DNA of 64,000 bases, taken from NCBI RefSeq assembly GCF_014202755.1, contig NZ_JACHHK010000004.1:148072-212071 (forward strand), written 5' to 3'. A program made the translations under genes and the position numbers. How positions within the stretch are numbered: the stretch's first letter is position 1; each line of letters begins with the position of its first letter. Below are positions 17,821 to 27,401 of this stretch, piece after piece. The notes under the pieces were generated by a model. That model was not told where the DNA came from. It saw only the letters and a list, made by a program, of their open reading frames with translations, and did no database searches. The DNA is from Catenisphaera adipataccumulans (GTDB taxonomy: Bacteria > Bacillota_I > Bacilli_A > Erysipelotrichales > Erysipelotrichaceae).

Positions 17821-20800
17821 CTAATGGTATTTGGCGCGGAATGCTTTCAGACGCGCCTCATCCGGTGTATATCCTTTGTCTTCCAATTCTTTGATGGCAT
17901 TGTTCATCATCTCATAATCACGCGGGACGATCTTTTTGAAGTTCGCAAGATTGTTTTCGAAATCCGCCAGGATCCGTTCAGCGATCGCCGATCCAGTTGC
18001 CTGATAATGGTTATCCAGCAATTCTTGTACTTTTTCTTTATCTTTCTTCGATTGGACAGCTTCCATCTTCACCAGGGATTTATTCAAATGCAGATACAAA
18101 TCATGATCTTTATCCCAGACATATGCAATGCCGCCGGACATGCCGGATGCAAAGTTTTTACCGGTCTTGCCTAAGATCATCGCAATACCGCCGGTCATGT
18201 ATTCCAGACCGTGATCGCCGCAGCCTTCTGCGACTGCGACCGCACCGGAATTCCGGACGCAGAAGCGTTCGCCGGCAATGCCGCGGATATATGCCGTACC
18301 GCCGGTCGCCCCGAACAAGGCGACGTTGCCGACGATCACATTTTCCTCGGCTTTGAAGATCGAGTTTTTCGGCGGATATAAGATCAGTTTGCCGCCGGAC
18401 AGACCTTTGCCGAAATAATCATTGGCATCCCCGGCAACTTCCAGGGTAATGCCTTTCGGCAGGAAGGCACCGAATGACTGGCCGGCGCCGCCTTGGCAAT
18501 GCACCGTAAAGGTATCATCATCAAATGTTTTGCCGGACTGTGTGACGACGCTGCCCAAGATCGTACCCAGTGTCCGGTTGGTACTGGAGATCTTGATGGA
18601 CGTTTCTTTTTTCTGATTCTTCTGGATCGCTTTTTCAAAAGTTGGCAGCAGGATCTTTTCATCGATGGTCTTTTCCAGATGGAAATCATATGGTTTCTCA
18701 AAATGAACCGGTGCCGGCGTGCGTAAAATGGCTTGATAATTCAGCATATTCTGACGCGGTAAATTCGAGTCGCGCACTTCCAGACAGTCGGTGTGACCGA
18801 CCATTTCGGCTAAGGTCTTGAAGCCAAGTTTTGCCATGATCTCACGCACTTCTTCGGCAATAAACAACATAAAGTTTTCGACGTATTCTGGTTTGCCTTT
18901 GAAGCGTTTGCGAAGAGTTTCATTTTGAGTCGCAATGCCGAACGGGCATGTATCCTTGTTGCAGACACGCATCATCCTGCAGCCCATGGAGATCAGCGGT
19001 GCGGTCGCAAAGCCGAATTCTTCGGCTCCCAGCAATGCGGCAATCGCCACATCACGGCCGGTCATTAATTTACCGTCCGTTTCCAGACGGACTCGATCGC
19101 GCAGGCCTTCCTGCACCAGCGCTTGATGCGTCTGGGAAAGACCCAGCTCCCACGGCAGACCGGCATTGTGGATGCTGCTGAGCGGGGCAGCACCGGTACC
19201 GCCGTCATAGCCGGAAATCAGAATGACGGTCGCGCCGGCTTTGGCAACACCGCAGGCAACCGTACCAACGCCGTTTTCACTGACTAATTTAACTGAAATA
19301 TCGGCAGCGCGGTTGGCATTCTTTAGATCGTAGATCAGCTGAGCCAGATCTTCGATCGAATAGATATCGTGATGCGGCGGCGGGGAGATCAATGTGACGC
19401 CCGGCGTCGAGTATCTTGTTTTTGCGACCCACGGATAAACTTTCTGTCCCGGCAGATGGCCGCCTTCGCCTGGCTTAGCGCCTTGTGCCATTTTGATCTG
19501 GATCTCTTTGGCGCTGACTAAATATTCACTGGTTACACCGAAACGGCCGCTGGCGACCTGTTTGATGGCACTGTTTTTGATCGTGCCGAATCGTTCTGGT
19601 TTTTCGCCGCCTTCACCGGTGTTGGATTTACCGCCTAATGTATTCATCGCGATCGCCATGCAGGTATGGGCTTCTTCAGAGATCGATCCATATGACATGG
19701 CACCGGTCTTGAAACGTTTGACGATTTCACTGGCCGGTTCGACTTCTTCGATCGGGATCGGTTTGCGTTTGGATACAAATTCAAAGTTGCTTCGCAGCGT
19801 GTGCGGATGGTCTTTGTCATTGACCAGGGCCGAGTATTCTTTGAACGCCTGATAGTCGCCGTTCTGTGTTGCTTTCTGCAGCGTGACGATGGTTTTCGGA
19901 TCATATAAGTGGTCTTCTTTATCTTCGCCGCTGCGCAGCTTGTGGAAGCCGATCGAATCTAAGGTTTCGTCGGTATTTAATCCCAACGGATCAAATGCTT
20001 TATTGTGATGATATTCCAGATCTTCTTCGATTTCTTTTAAGCCGATGCCGCCGACTTCATTGACCGTACCGGTAAAGTACTCATCGACCACATCCTGCGC
20101 CAGACCGATCGCTTCGAAGATCTGCGCAGACTGATAGGACTGCAGCGTGGAGATGCCCATTTTCGAGGCAATCTTAACGATGCCTTCCAGGATCGCGCGG
20201 TTGTAGTCTTCGATGGCCTTGCTTGGTTCCTCATCGAGCATGTCTTTGTCAATCATTTCTTCGATGCATTCATGGGCCAGATATGGATAGATGGCGGAAG
20301 CACCGTAGCCTAACAGGCAGGCAAATTGATGAACTGTGCGCGGTTCTCCGGATTCCAAAACGATGGAAATCGCAGTCTTCTTCTTCGTGCGGACAAAATA
20401 CTGTTCGACAGCGGAAACAGCCAACAGGCTCGGGATGGCCATGTGGTTTTCATCAACGCCGCGGTCTGAAAGGATCAAGATCGAACAGCCACGATGATAG
20501 GCACGTTCACATTCGATGAACAAATGATCCAGTGCATCTTTCAGCGGCATGCCGCGGTAAAAGAGCAGGGAAACCGTCGCATTTTTAAAACCGTCCTGAT
20601 CCAGTTTGCGGATCTTGTCCATATCCCGTGCATCCAGGATCGGATTGGTGATTTCCAGCATACGGCAGTTTTCGGCTTCTTCCTGCAGAACGTTGCCGGC
20701 TGCACCTAAATATACGGTCGTATCGGTGACAACTTCTTCCCGTAGGCTGTCCATCGGCGGGTTGGTGACCTGCGCAAATAATTGTTTGAAATAATTGTCC

Positions 20801-22293
20801 AGGGTCGGGTGCTGCTTGGATAAAACGGCCAGCGGCACATCGACGCCCATCGCACCGATCGGTTCTTTTTTCTGCTGGACCATCGGCACGATCGAATCCA
20901 TGACATCTTCATACGTATAGGCAAAGGCTTTGTATAAGCGGTTGCGTTCTTCCTGCGTGTACATCCGGGTCTTGCGGTCCGGGGCATCTAATTTATTGAG
21001 ATGCAGCAGATATTGGTCCAGCCATTCGCCGTATGGGTTCTGATGGGCAAATTCTGCTTTCAGTTCTTCATTCGGGATCAGCTTTTTCTGCTTGAGATCG
21101 ACCAGCAGCATCTGTCCCGGTTTCAGGCGGTCTTTGCGTAAGATATCTTCATTGCGGATATCGAGCACGCCGACTTCGCTGGCTAAGATCAGCTGATTTT
21201 GTTTCGTAATATAGTAGCGGCACGGGCGCAGTCCGTTGCGGTCCAATACCGCGCCGGCATAATCACCGTCACTGTACAGAATGGCGGCCGGGCCGTCCCA
21301 TGGTTCCATGACCGTCGCATAATAATGATAAAAGTCTTTTAACGACTGCGGCATCGGAACTTGTTTCCAAGGTTCCGGAATGGTGATCATGACCGCTTTG
21401 GCCAGATCCATGCCGTTCATGACCATGAATTCCAGCGTATTATCCAGCATGGCGCTGTCAGAACCCGAGTTATTTAAAGCCGGCAGGATACTGTCCTTGT
21501 ATTTGTCCATAAACGGACTGTACATACTTTCTTCCCGGGCCAGCATTCGTTTATAGTTGCCGCGGATCGTGTTGATTTCGCCGTTGTGGGCAATAAAACG
21601 ATTCGGATGGGCCCTTGACCAGGATGGTGTCGTATTGGTCGAGAAACGGGAATGCACGATGGCAATGGCAGATTGATAGTTTGGGTCCTGCAGATCCGGA
21701 TAAAAAGAGCGCAGCTGATTGACCAGGAACATGCCTTTATAGACAATGGTCCGGCACGATAAGCTGGCCACATACGTTTTTGGCGAACTTTTTTCAAATT
21801 CCCGGCGGATCACATACAAATAACGGTCAAAATCCAAATCGGATTTCATTTCTTCCGGCCGGTCAATGAAGACTTGTTCAATGTACGGCATGCAGTCGCG
21901 GGCTTTTTCACCGAGGATCTCGGGATGGCATTCAACCTTCCGCCAGCCTAAGATCTTCGCTCCATGGGTCTCGGCAATCGTGGTAAAGGTCCGTTTCGAT
22001 AAGTTGCGTGCTAAATAGTCTTGTTCAAAGAAAAACATGCCGACGCCGTAGCCGCGTTCTTTGGTCAAAGGAAAGGGAACTTTCTTGGCAAAGAAGGAAT
22101 GGGAAATCTGAAGTAAGATTCCCACGCCGTCGCCGACTTTTCCGGTGGCATCTTTTCCGGCCCGGTGATCGAGCCGTTCTACAATTTGAAGCGCCTGATT
22201 GACAACTTGGTGGCTTTTCTTGCCGTCCATGTTGACGATCATACCGATGCCGCAGGCATCGTGTTCGCGCTGTTGGGGGAATGAATTCTGCAT
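17821..22293 (-). CDS. gltB: Glutamate synthase, large (alpha) subunit
   Basis: Makes two glutamates from glutamine and 2-oxoglutarate. The protein has 1490 residues, as expected. It begins with a short propeptide before the nucleophile Cys of the class II amidotransferase (HDACGIGMIVNMDG). A central domain and the FMN-binding barrel follow, with GEGGEKPERF, AQGAKPGEGGHLPG and GYDGGTGAAP. The 3Fe-4S cluster cysteines are in MGCRMMRVCNKDTCPFG. The C-terminal GXGXG beta-helix domain holds GGAGQSFGAF and GEGCGDHG-like repeats. It lies nine bases behind asnB and is cotranscribed with it. Confidence 0.97.
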   Translation of the reverse strand: MQNSFPQQREHDACGIGMIVNMDGKKSHQVVNQALQIVERLDHRAGKDATGKVGDGVGILLQISHSFFAKKVPFPLTKERGYGVGMFFFEQDYLARNLSKRTFTTIAETHGAKILGWRKVECHPEILGEKARDCMPYIEQVFIDRPEEMKSDLDFDRYLYVIRREFEKSSPKTYVASLSCRTIVYKGMFLVNQLRSFYPDLQDPNYQSAIAIVHSRFSTNTTPSWSRAHPNRFIAHNGEINTIRGNYKRMLAREESMYSPFMDKYKDSILPALNNSGSDSAMLDNTLEFMVMNGMDLAKAVMITIPEPWKQVPMPQSLKDFYHYYATVMEPWDGPAAILYSDGDYAGAVLDRNGLRPCRYYITKQNQLILASEVGVLDIRNEDILRKDRLKPGQMLLVDLKQKKLIPNEELKAEFAHQNPYGEWLDQYLLHLNKLDAPDRKTRMYTQEERNRLYKAFAYTYEDVMDSIVPMVQQKKEPIGAMGVDVPLAVLSKQHPTLDNYFKQLFAQVTNPPMDSLREEVVTDTTVYLGAAGNVLQEEAENCRMLEITNPILDARDMDKIRKLDQDGFKNATVSLLFYRGMPLKDALDHLFIECERAYHRGCSILILSDRGVDENHMAIPSLLAVSAVEQYFVRTKKKTAISIVLESGEPRTVHQFACLLGYGASAIYPYLAHECIEEMIDKDMLDEEPSKAIEDYNRAILEGIVKIASKMGISTLQSYQSAQIFEAIGLAQDVVDEYFTGTVNEVGGIGLKEIEEDLEYHHNKAFDPLGLNTDETLDSIGFHKLRSGEDKEDHLYDPKTIVTLQKATQNGDYQAFKEYSALVNDKDHPHTLRSNFEFVSKRKPIPIEEVEPASEIVKRFKTGAMSYGSISEEAHTCMAIAMNTLGGKSNTGEGGEKPERFGTIKNSAIKQVASGRFGVTSEYLVSAKEIQIKMAQGAKPGEGGHLPGQKVYPWVAKTRYSTPGVTLISPPPHHDIYSIEDLAQLIYDLKNANRAADISVKLVSENGVGTVACGVAKAGATVILISGYDGGTGAAPLSSIHNAGLPWELGLSQTHQALVQEGLRDRVRLETDGKLMTGRDVAIAALLGAEEFGFATAPLISMGCRMMRVCNKDTCPFGIATQNETLRKRFKGKPEYVENFMLFIAEEVREIMAKLGFKTLAEMVGHTDCLEVRDSNLPRQNMLNYQAILRTPAPVHFEKPYDFHLEKTIDEKILLPTFEKAIQKNQKKETSIKISSTNRTLGTILGSVVTQSGKTFDDDTFTVHCQGGAGQSFGAFLPKGITLEVAGDANDYFGKGLSGGKLILYPPKNSIFKAEENVIVGNVALFGATGGTAYIRGIAGERFCVRNSGAVAVAEGCGDHGLEYMTGGIAMILGKTGKNFASGMSGGIAYVWDKDHDLYLHLNKSLVKMEAVQSKKDKEKVQELLDNHYQATGSAIAERILADFENNLANFKKIVPRDYEMMNNAIKELEDKGYTPDEARLKAFRAKYH

Positions 22294-22302
22294 ATTGAAC
22301 CT

Positions 22303-23886
22303 CTACTTTCCACTGTCTCCGTAATTGGATAATACCCGTGCGGATGGGTCGTTGACGTTGCATCCAGGCCAGGTTTTGTTCGGCATCCAGAAATCAACGA
22401 TCATATCGCCCTGTCCAGGGTAGTATTTTTCAAATATTTCACGATACAATAAGGATTCTTTACTGATGGGCGGCACATGGGTGTATTGTTTCCGCTTGGT
22501 TTCGAATTCCTCATCGCTGTAGCATGTCTCCGCATAATCGCAGAGATCATCTTTCAGAGAATGTCCTACCGCATCCGAGAAGGCGGCTTTTTCCCGCATC
22601 AGAATGCTTTCCGGCAGGATCTTGTCGGCTTCAAATGCATGCCGGAGCAAGTACTTGCCTTTGCCGTACGTGTTCATTTTCATGGCCGGATCGATGGACA
22701 TGACATACTGCACAAAATCCAGATCGCCGAACGGCACGCGGGCTTCCATTGAATGGCTGGCAATGCAGCGGTCGGCACGCAGCACATCGTACATATACAA
22801 TTCGCGGATGCGCTTTTCGCTTTCGGTCTGGAACTCTTCCGGGCTCGGTGCGAAATCGGTGTATTTATAGCCGAATAATTCATCGCTGATCTCACCGGTC
22901 AGCAGTACGCGGATGTCGGTGTGCTCGTGGATGTATTTGCAGACCAGATACATCCCGATGGATGCCCGGATGGTCGTGATGTCAAAGGTGCCCAGCGCAT
23001 AAATGACCGGTTCTAAGGCTTGGATGACATCGTCTTTCGTGATGATGACTTCGGTGTGGTCGCTGTGAATATAATCGGCAACTTGCCGTGCGTATTTTAA
23101 ATCGATGGCATCGATGTCCATACCGATGGCGAAAGTGCGGATCGGTTTGTTCAGCAATTTTTGTGAAATCGCGCAGACCAGACTGGAGTCCAAACCGCCG
23201 GACAGCAGGAAGCCAAGCGGCGCATCGGAATCCAGACGTTTTTCAACACCGGCTGTCAGTTTGTCATGGATCTTACGGCAGGTAGTTTCTAAATCATCAT
23301 GGGATACGGCTTTGACTTTGGTCATGTCGCGGTAGCAGGTGAATTCTCCGTTTTTATAGTAATATCCCGGAGGGAAAGGCAGAATTCTTTGAACAAGACC
23401 ACTTAGGTTTTTGGCTTCGGAAGCAAAGACGATGGCACCGTCTTTGTCATAGCCATAGAACAAGGGGCGGATGCCGATCGGATCGCGGGCGGCAATGATC
23501 GTATCGTTTTTTTCATCATACATCACCATCGCGAATTCGGCATCCATTTTTGCGAAAATCGCACATCCTTCTTGTTCATACCAGGGAATCAGAATTTCGC
23601 AGTCACTGTCACTTTGGAAACTATATCCCTGTTTTTCTAAGCGCTCTTTAATAGGGCGAAATCCGTAGATTTCGCCGTTACAAACCAGATGAATACCATT
23701 TCGCTCAAAGGGCTGCATGCCTTCCGGCGTCAGGCCCATGATCGACAGGCGCTGAAACGCCATCTTTCCATTTGTCAGATCGATGATCCGGGTGTCGTCC
23801 GGACCGCGGGTTATAGTCGGAGCCAGCGCTTTCTGAACTTGATCGGCAGTCACTCCTTTTTTAAAGTAAGCAAATATGGTACACAT
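22303..23886 (-). CDS. asnB: Asparagine synthase (glutamine-hydrolysing)
   Basis: Makes asparagine from aspartate, ATP and glutamine. The protein has 527 residues, similar to E. coli AsnB. Cys2 is the amidotransferase nucleophile, with family residues RGPDDTR, LVCNGEIYG and SDCEIL in the glutaminase domain. The synthetase domain has the PP-loop LLSGGLDSSLVCAI and later GEISDELFGYKY and EARVPFGD. It sits between glnN and gltB in a nitrogen assimilation operon, so its expression probably follows glutamine supply through the glnN leader. Confidence 0.96.
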   Translation of the reverse strand: MCTIFAYFKKGVTADQVQKALAPTITRGPDDTRIIDLTNGKMAFQRLSIMGLTPEGMQPFERNGIHLVCNGEIYGFRPIKERLEKQGYSFQSDSDCEILIPWYEQEGCAIFAKMDAEFAMVMYDEKNDTIIAARDPIGIRPLFYGYDKDGAIVFASEAKNLSGLVQRILPFPPGYYYKNGEFTCYRDMTKVKAVSHDDLETTCRKIHDKLTAGVEKRLDSDAPLGFLLSGGLDSSLVCAISQKLLNKPIRTFAIGMDIDAIDLKYARQVADYIHSDHTEVIITKDDVIQALEPVIYALGTFDITTIRASIGMYLVCKYIHEHTDIRVLLTGEISDELFGYKYTDFAPSPEEFQTESEKRIRELYMYDVLRADRCIASHSMEARVPFGDLDFVQYVMSIDPAMKMNTYGKGKYLLRHAFEADKILPESILMREKAAFSDAVGHSLKDDLCDYAETCYSDEEFETKRKQYTHVPPISKESLLYREIFEKYYPGQGDMIVDFWMPNKTWPGCNVNDPSARVLSNYGDSGK

Positions 23887-23907
23887 ATGATTCCTCCTGT
23901 TGATTGA

Positions 23908-25998
23908 TTAAATGATACCGAATAACAGCTTGCCGTAAGTTGGGAACGGCCAGATCTCATCGTCGCAGATTTCTTCCAGCTTGTCACACGGTGCCCGCAG
24001 GGCATCCATGGCCGGCAGGATCTCGTCGCGCACATAATAGGCAGCCTTGTCGAATTCGGTGATGCTATGCAGCGTTTTGATCTTTTCATCCAAGGTGCTG
24101 CAGGCAGTCATCGCTTCGGTTAAATAGGCAGAAATTTCTTTGACGTTGGCTTCTTCATATTCGGTTTCAATTCCTAATTCTTTCTTCGATAGTGCCGTTT
24201 CGGTCAAGGTCTTGGAGTAACCCATGACGGCCGGCATGATTTGTTTGCGGGCCATATTGACCATTGTCAGCGCTTCGATGTTCACGATCTTGGTGTATTC
24301 TTCCATCGTGATTTCATAACGTGAACGGGCTTCTTCTTCACTTAAGACACCTTGACGTTTGAACAATGCGATGTTTTCCGGTTTGATGGAATACGGCAGG
24401 GCATCCGGGGTCGTGCGTAAATTCAGCAAGCCGCGTTTTTCGGCTTCTGCGATCCAGGAATCGTCGTAGCCGTTGCCGTTGAAGATGATGCGTTTGTGTT
24501 CCTTGATCGTTGTTTTGATCAGCTGATGCAGGGCATCTTCAAAGTTTTCCGCGCCTTCGAGCTGGTCGGCAAATCCTTCCAGAACATCCGCAACAGCCGT
24601 ATTCAGCATGATGTTGCAGCCAGCGATGGAATTGGAGCTGCCAAGCATACGGAACTCAAATTTATTGCCGGTAAACGCAAACGGCGAAGTACGGTTGCGG
24701 TCCGTCGCATCTTTCTTGATCTTCGGCAGGATATCGACGCCGATCCGCATGACTTCTGTACCGCTTTCTTCGATCGGTTCATCGTTTTCGATTGCCTTCA
24801 ATACTTCGGTCAGCTGTTCGCCTAAGAAGATCGAAATGATGGCCGGCGGGGCTTCGTTGGCGCCCAAACGGTGATCGTTGGCAGCGGTAGCAACGCTTAA
24901 CCGCAGAATATCCTGATGTTCATCGACAGCTTTGATGACGGCAGCCAGGAACAATAAGAACTGGGCGTTGTCCTGCGGGGTATTGCCTGGATCCAGCAGG
25001 TTGATGCCGGTATTGGTGGAGATGGACCAGTTGTTATGTTTACCGGAACCGTTGATACCGTCAAACGGTTTTTCATGCAGCAGCGCGACCAATCCATGTT
25101 CTTTGGCAATGCGCTGGATCATTTCCATGGTCAGCTGGTTGTGATCGTTGGCAATGTTGGTGGTGGAGAAGACCGGAGCCAGCTCAAACTGTGCCGGGGC
25201 AACTTCGTTGTGCTCCGTTTTTGCTTCAATACCCAGTTTCCATAACTGGCGGTTCAGGTCCTGCATAAATTCCTGCACACGGTCTTTGATCGTTCCGAAG
25301 TAATGATCTTCCATTTCCTGACCTTTCGGGCACGGTGCACCAAATAAAGTACGGCCGGTGTAGATCAGGTCTTTACGCTGTTCGTAATATTTTTTGTCGA
25401 CCAGGAAATATTCCTGTTCCGGTCCGACGGTCGTCTTGACCGATGTCACTTCGTCATGTCCAAATAAACGCAGCACGCGCAGTGCCTGTTTATTGATGGC
25501 GTCCATACTGCGCAGCAGCGGAATTTTTTTATCCAGTGCATGGCCGGTATAGGAATAGAAGGCCGTCGGGATACAGAGGACTTTGTTTTTGATAAATACA
25601 AAGCTGGTCGGATCCCAGGCAGTGTAGCCGCGGGCTTCAAAAGTGGCGCGTAATCCGCCGCTTGGGAAACTGGACGCATCCGGTTCGCCGCGGACCAATT
25701 CTTTGCCGGAAAATTCCATGTCGATGCTGCCGTTCTTACCTATATTCAAGAAACTATCGTGTTTCTCGGCCGTGACGCCGGTCAGCGGCTGGAACCAGTG
25801 GGTAAAGTGTGTCGCGCCGTTTTCCAATGCCCATTCTTTCATGGCGTGAGCAACGGCTTCGGCAATTTTTGGATTCAATGGTTTGCCTTCCTGAATGGTT
25901 TTTTCCAGTTCACGGAAGGTATCTTTGGCCAGGTAGTCTTTCATTTTTTTCTCGTCGAAGACTTGACAGCCGAAGATTTCTTTAATGTCGGTTTTCAT
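23908..25998 (-). CDS. glnN: Glutamine synthetase type III, first copy
   Basis: Makes glutamine from glutamate, ammonia and ATP as a dodecamer. The protein is 696 residues, the normal size for GSIII, and about 250 longer than GSI. Family signatures: the N-terminal FGCQVFDEKKM, the GSIII-specific GATHFTHWFQPLTG and RATFEARGYTAWDP, TVGPEQEYFLVD with the metal Glu, KTEHNEVAPAQFE, DGINGSGKHNNWS, and NDHRLGANEAPPAI. The start at 25998 is chosen because GGGAGG lies seven bases upstream; a possible in-frame ATG at 26004 is too close to it. The frame remains open upstream through the attenuator hairpin, without homology. First gene of the glnN-asnB-gltB-gltD operon. Confidence 0.96.
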   Translation of the reverse strand: MKTDIKEIFGCQVFDEKKMKDYLAKDTFRELEKTIQEGKPLNPKIAEAVAHAMKEWALENGATHFTHWFQPLTGVTAEKHDSFLNIGKNGSIDMEFSGKELVRGEPDASSFPSGGLRATFEARGYTAWDPTSFVFIKNKVLCIPTAFYSYTGHALDKKIPLLRSMDAINKQALRVLRLFGHDEVTSVKTTVGPEQEYFLVDKKYYEQRKDLIYTGRTLFGAPCPKGQEMEDHYFGTIKDRVQEFMQDLNRQLWKLGIEAKTEHNEVAPAQFELAPVFSTTNIANDHNQLTMEMIQRIAKEHGLVALLHEKPFDGINGSGKHNNWSISTNTGINLLDPGNTPQDNAQFLLFLAAVIKAVDEHQDILRLSVATAANDHRLGANEAPPAIISIFLGEQLTEVLKAIENDEPIEESGTEVMRIGVDILPKIKKDATDRNRTSPFAFTGNKFEFRMLGSSNSIAGCNIMLNTAVADVLEGFADQLEGAENFEDALHQLIKTTIKEHKRIIFNGNGYDDSWIAEAEKRGLLNLRTTPDALPYSIKPENIALFKRQGVLSEEEARSRYEITMEEYTKIVNIEALTMVNMARKQIMPAVMGYSKTLTETALSKKELGIETEYEEANVKEISAYLTEAMTACSTLDEKIKTLHSITEFDKAAYYVRDEILPAMDALRAPCDKLEEICDDEIWPFPTYGKLLFGII

Positions 25999-26017
25999 AG
26001 GCATCCTCCCTTGCTGA

Positions 26018-26089
26018 TAAAAAAAGGCAAAGATACAAAAAAATTCAGCAGATGAACTGCTTCCTTCTTTTGGCATCTTTGCCTTTTTC
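26018..26089 (-). promoter_or_regulatory. glnN leader: terminator overlapping a hexaloop hairpin (candidate ANTAR target)
   Basis: Read on the minus strand, the leader between the promoter and glnN holds GGCAAAGATGCC (26083-26072). This can fold into a small hairpin with a 3-bp GGC/GCC stem and the hexaloop AAAGAU (A at position 1, G at position 4, the pattern known for ANTAR binding hairpins). The same GGCAAAGAT also pairs with ATCTTTGCC (26034-26026), which is followed by T7, giving an intrinsic terminator with A-T extensions. Between the two arms lies another hairpin, AGCAG/CTGCT (26061-26047), with a five-base loop, followed by its own T run. The hexaloop form and the terminator exclude each other. 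The second hairpin does not show the A1/G4 hexaloop, so the match to the two-hairpin ANTAR site is only half complete. Confidence 0.65.
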
Positions 26090-26097
26090 ATACTCCC

Positions 26098-26125
26098 ATT
26101 GTAGTATTTTTCACGAGATTGTCAA
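26098..26125 (-). promoter_or_regulatory. Promoter of the glnN-asnB-gltB-gltD operon
   Basis: Minus strand TTGACA (26125-26120), 16-bp spacer, TACAAT (26103-26098). The transcript would start near 26091, just ahead of the attenuator. Confidence 0.75.
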
Positions 26126-26183
26126 CTGAAAATGAAAGAAATTTTCGAAAGAATGTAAATTTTTCAGAATTTATTGGCTTGTT

Positions 26184-26211
26184 TTGCATCCGCGCCGACT
26201 TTCGATATAAT
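26184..26211 (+). promoter_or_regulatory. Promoter of the GS-like/ANTAR operon
   Basis: TTGCAT (26184-26189), 16-bp spacer, TATAAT (26206-26211), then GAAGGAGG before the start at 26232. The leader is only about 14 bases, too short for an attenuator of its own. Divergent from the glnN promoter. Confidence 0.65.
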
Positions 26212-26231
26212 AAATCCGAAGGAGGTCAATT

Positions 26232-27401
26232 ATGTACTCTGAACAAGATGTATTTGATTTTATAGAAGAAGAAGACGTCCGTTTTATTCGTCTTTCTTAT
26301 TTTGATGTATTCGGCCATCAAAAAAATGTTTCCATTCAGCCTAGCGTGATGGAACGGGCATTCAAGGAAGGGATCCTGATCGACGGCAGTGCGATCGCCG
26401 GATTTGAACCGATCGAAAAGAGCGATTTATTTTTAAGGCCGGATCCGAATACATTAGCGATCCTGCCGTGGCGTTCTTTTGACGGTTCGGTCATTCGTCT
26501 GTACTGTGATATCTACGATGCCGACGGCAATCTTTACCAAAATAATACGCGGTATTTATTAAAGCAAGTGATCGATGAAGCAAGACACCTGCAGGTACCG
26601 ATCCAGATCCGCAGTGAATTTGAGTTTTATTTATTCCAGCTGGATGAAAATGGGGAACCGACGAAAAAGCCTTTGGACCATGCCGGATATATGGATATTG
26701 CTCCGGAAGACATGGGGGAAGATATTCGCCGGCAGATCTGCGGTTATTTAAGTGAGATGGGCGTAGAGCCGATGGCCAGCCATCATGAAGAAGGGCCGGG
26801 CCAAAATGAAATTGACTTTCAGTTCAATGAGCCTTTGGCTTCTGCCGACAGCTGTGCCACTTTCCGCTGGGTCGTAAAGGCGACTGCCCAGTCGATGGGT
26901 CTATATGCCGATTTTTCTCCAAAACCGATTCCGGATGCACCGGGCAGCGGCACGCACATTCACATTCAAGTCGATCCGCTGGAACCATTTTTAGCCGGCA
27001 TTCTGGATCACATTCGCGAATTGACGTTGTTTTTAAATCCGACCGCGGCTTCATACGATCGGTTAGGGGAACATAAAGCACCAAAGTATGTCACATGGGA
27101 TTATGCGAACCGTTCGCAGCTGGTGCGCATTCCGGCGGGTTCCCGTCAGATCGAGCTGCGTTCGCCGGATGGGTATGCCAATTCTTATCTGGCTTATACG
27201 TTGTTGATCTATGCCGGTCTGGACGGTGTGCGCCGCGGACTGGAATTGATGCCGAACTGCGATGAAAATTTATGCGGCCGGCTGATGACTTGTGAAGAAT
27301 TACCGGCGTCTTTCAAAGCGGCAAAGGAAATTGCCGCCAAGAGTGAATGGATCCGTCACTATGTTCCGGCAGGCATATTAGAGGCTTATTTAGAACGATG
27401 A
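26232..27401 (+). CDS. Type I glutamine synthetase-like protein, short, flap Glu replaced
   Basis: A 389-residue GSI-fold protein, against about 440 for housekeeping GlnA. The beta-grasp start (FGHQKNVSIQP), DGSAIAGFEPIEKSD, the metal/nucleotide residues SEFEFYLF (128-135) and HHEEGPGQNEIDF (184-196), GSGTHIHI (238-245) and NRSQLVRIP (293-301) are present. The flap segment, which I recall as GYEAP in GlnA and GEFEAP in related clostridial proteins, reads GEHKAP, so the catalytic flap Glu (E327 in the enteric enzyme) is Lys282. This should weaken or abolish ammonia-dependent synthesis. The C-terminal part after residue 340 is short. The gene overlaps the ANTAR regulator by four bases. It may be a glutamine or nucleotide sensor, or a ligase for another amine. 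Confidence 0.85.
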   Translation: MYSEQDVFDFIEEEDVRFIRLSYFDVFGHQKNVSIQPSVMERAFKEGILIDGSAIAGFEPIEKSDLFLRPDPNTLAILPWRSFDGSVIRLYCDIYDADGNLYQNNTRYLLKQVIDEARHLQVPIQIRSEFEFYLFQLDENGEPTKKPLDHAGYMDIAPEDMGEDIRRQICGYLSEMGVEPMASHHEEGPGQNEIDFQFNEPLASADSCATFRWVVKATAQSMGLYADFSPKPIPDAPGSGTHIHIQVDPLEPFLAGILDHIRELTLFLNPTAASYDRLGEHKAPKYVTWDYANRSQLVRIPAGSRQIELRSPDGYANSYLAYTLLIYAGLDGVRRGLELMPNCDENLCGRLMTCEELPASFKAAKEIAAKSEWIRHYVPAGILEAYLER

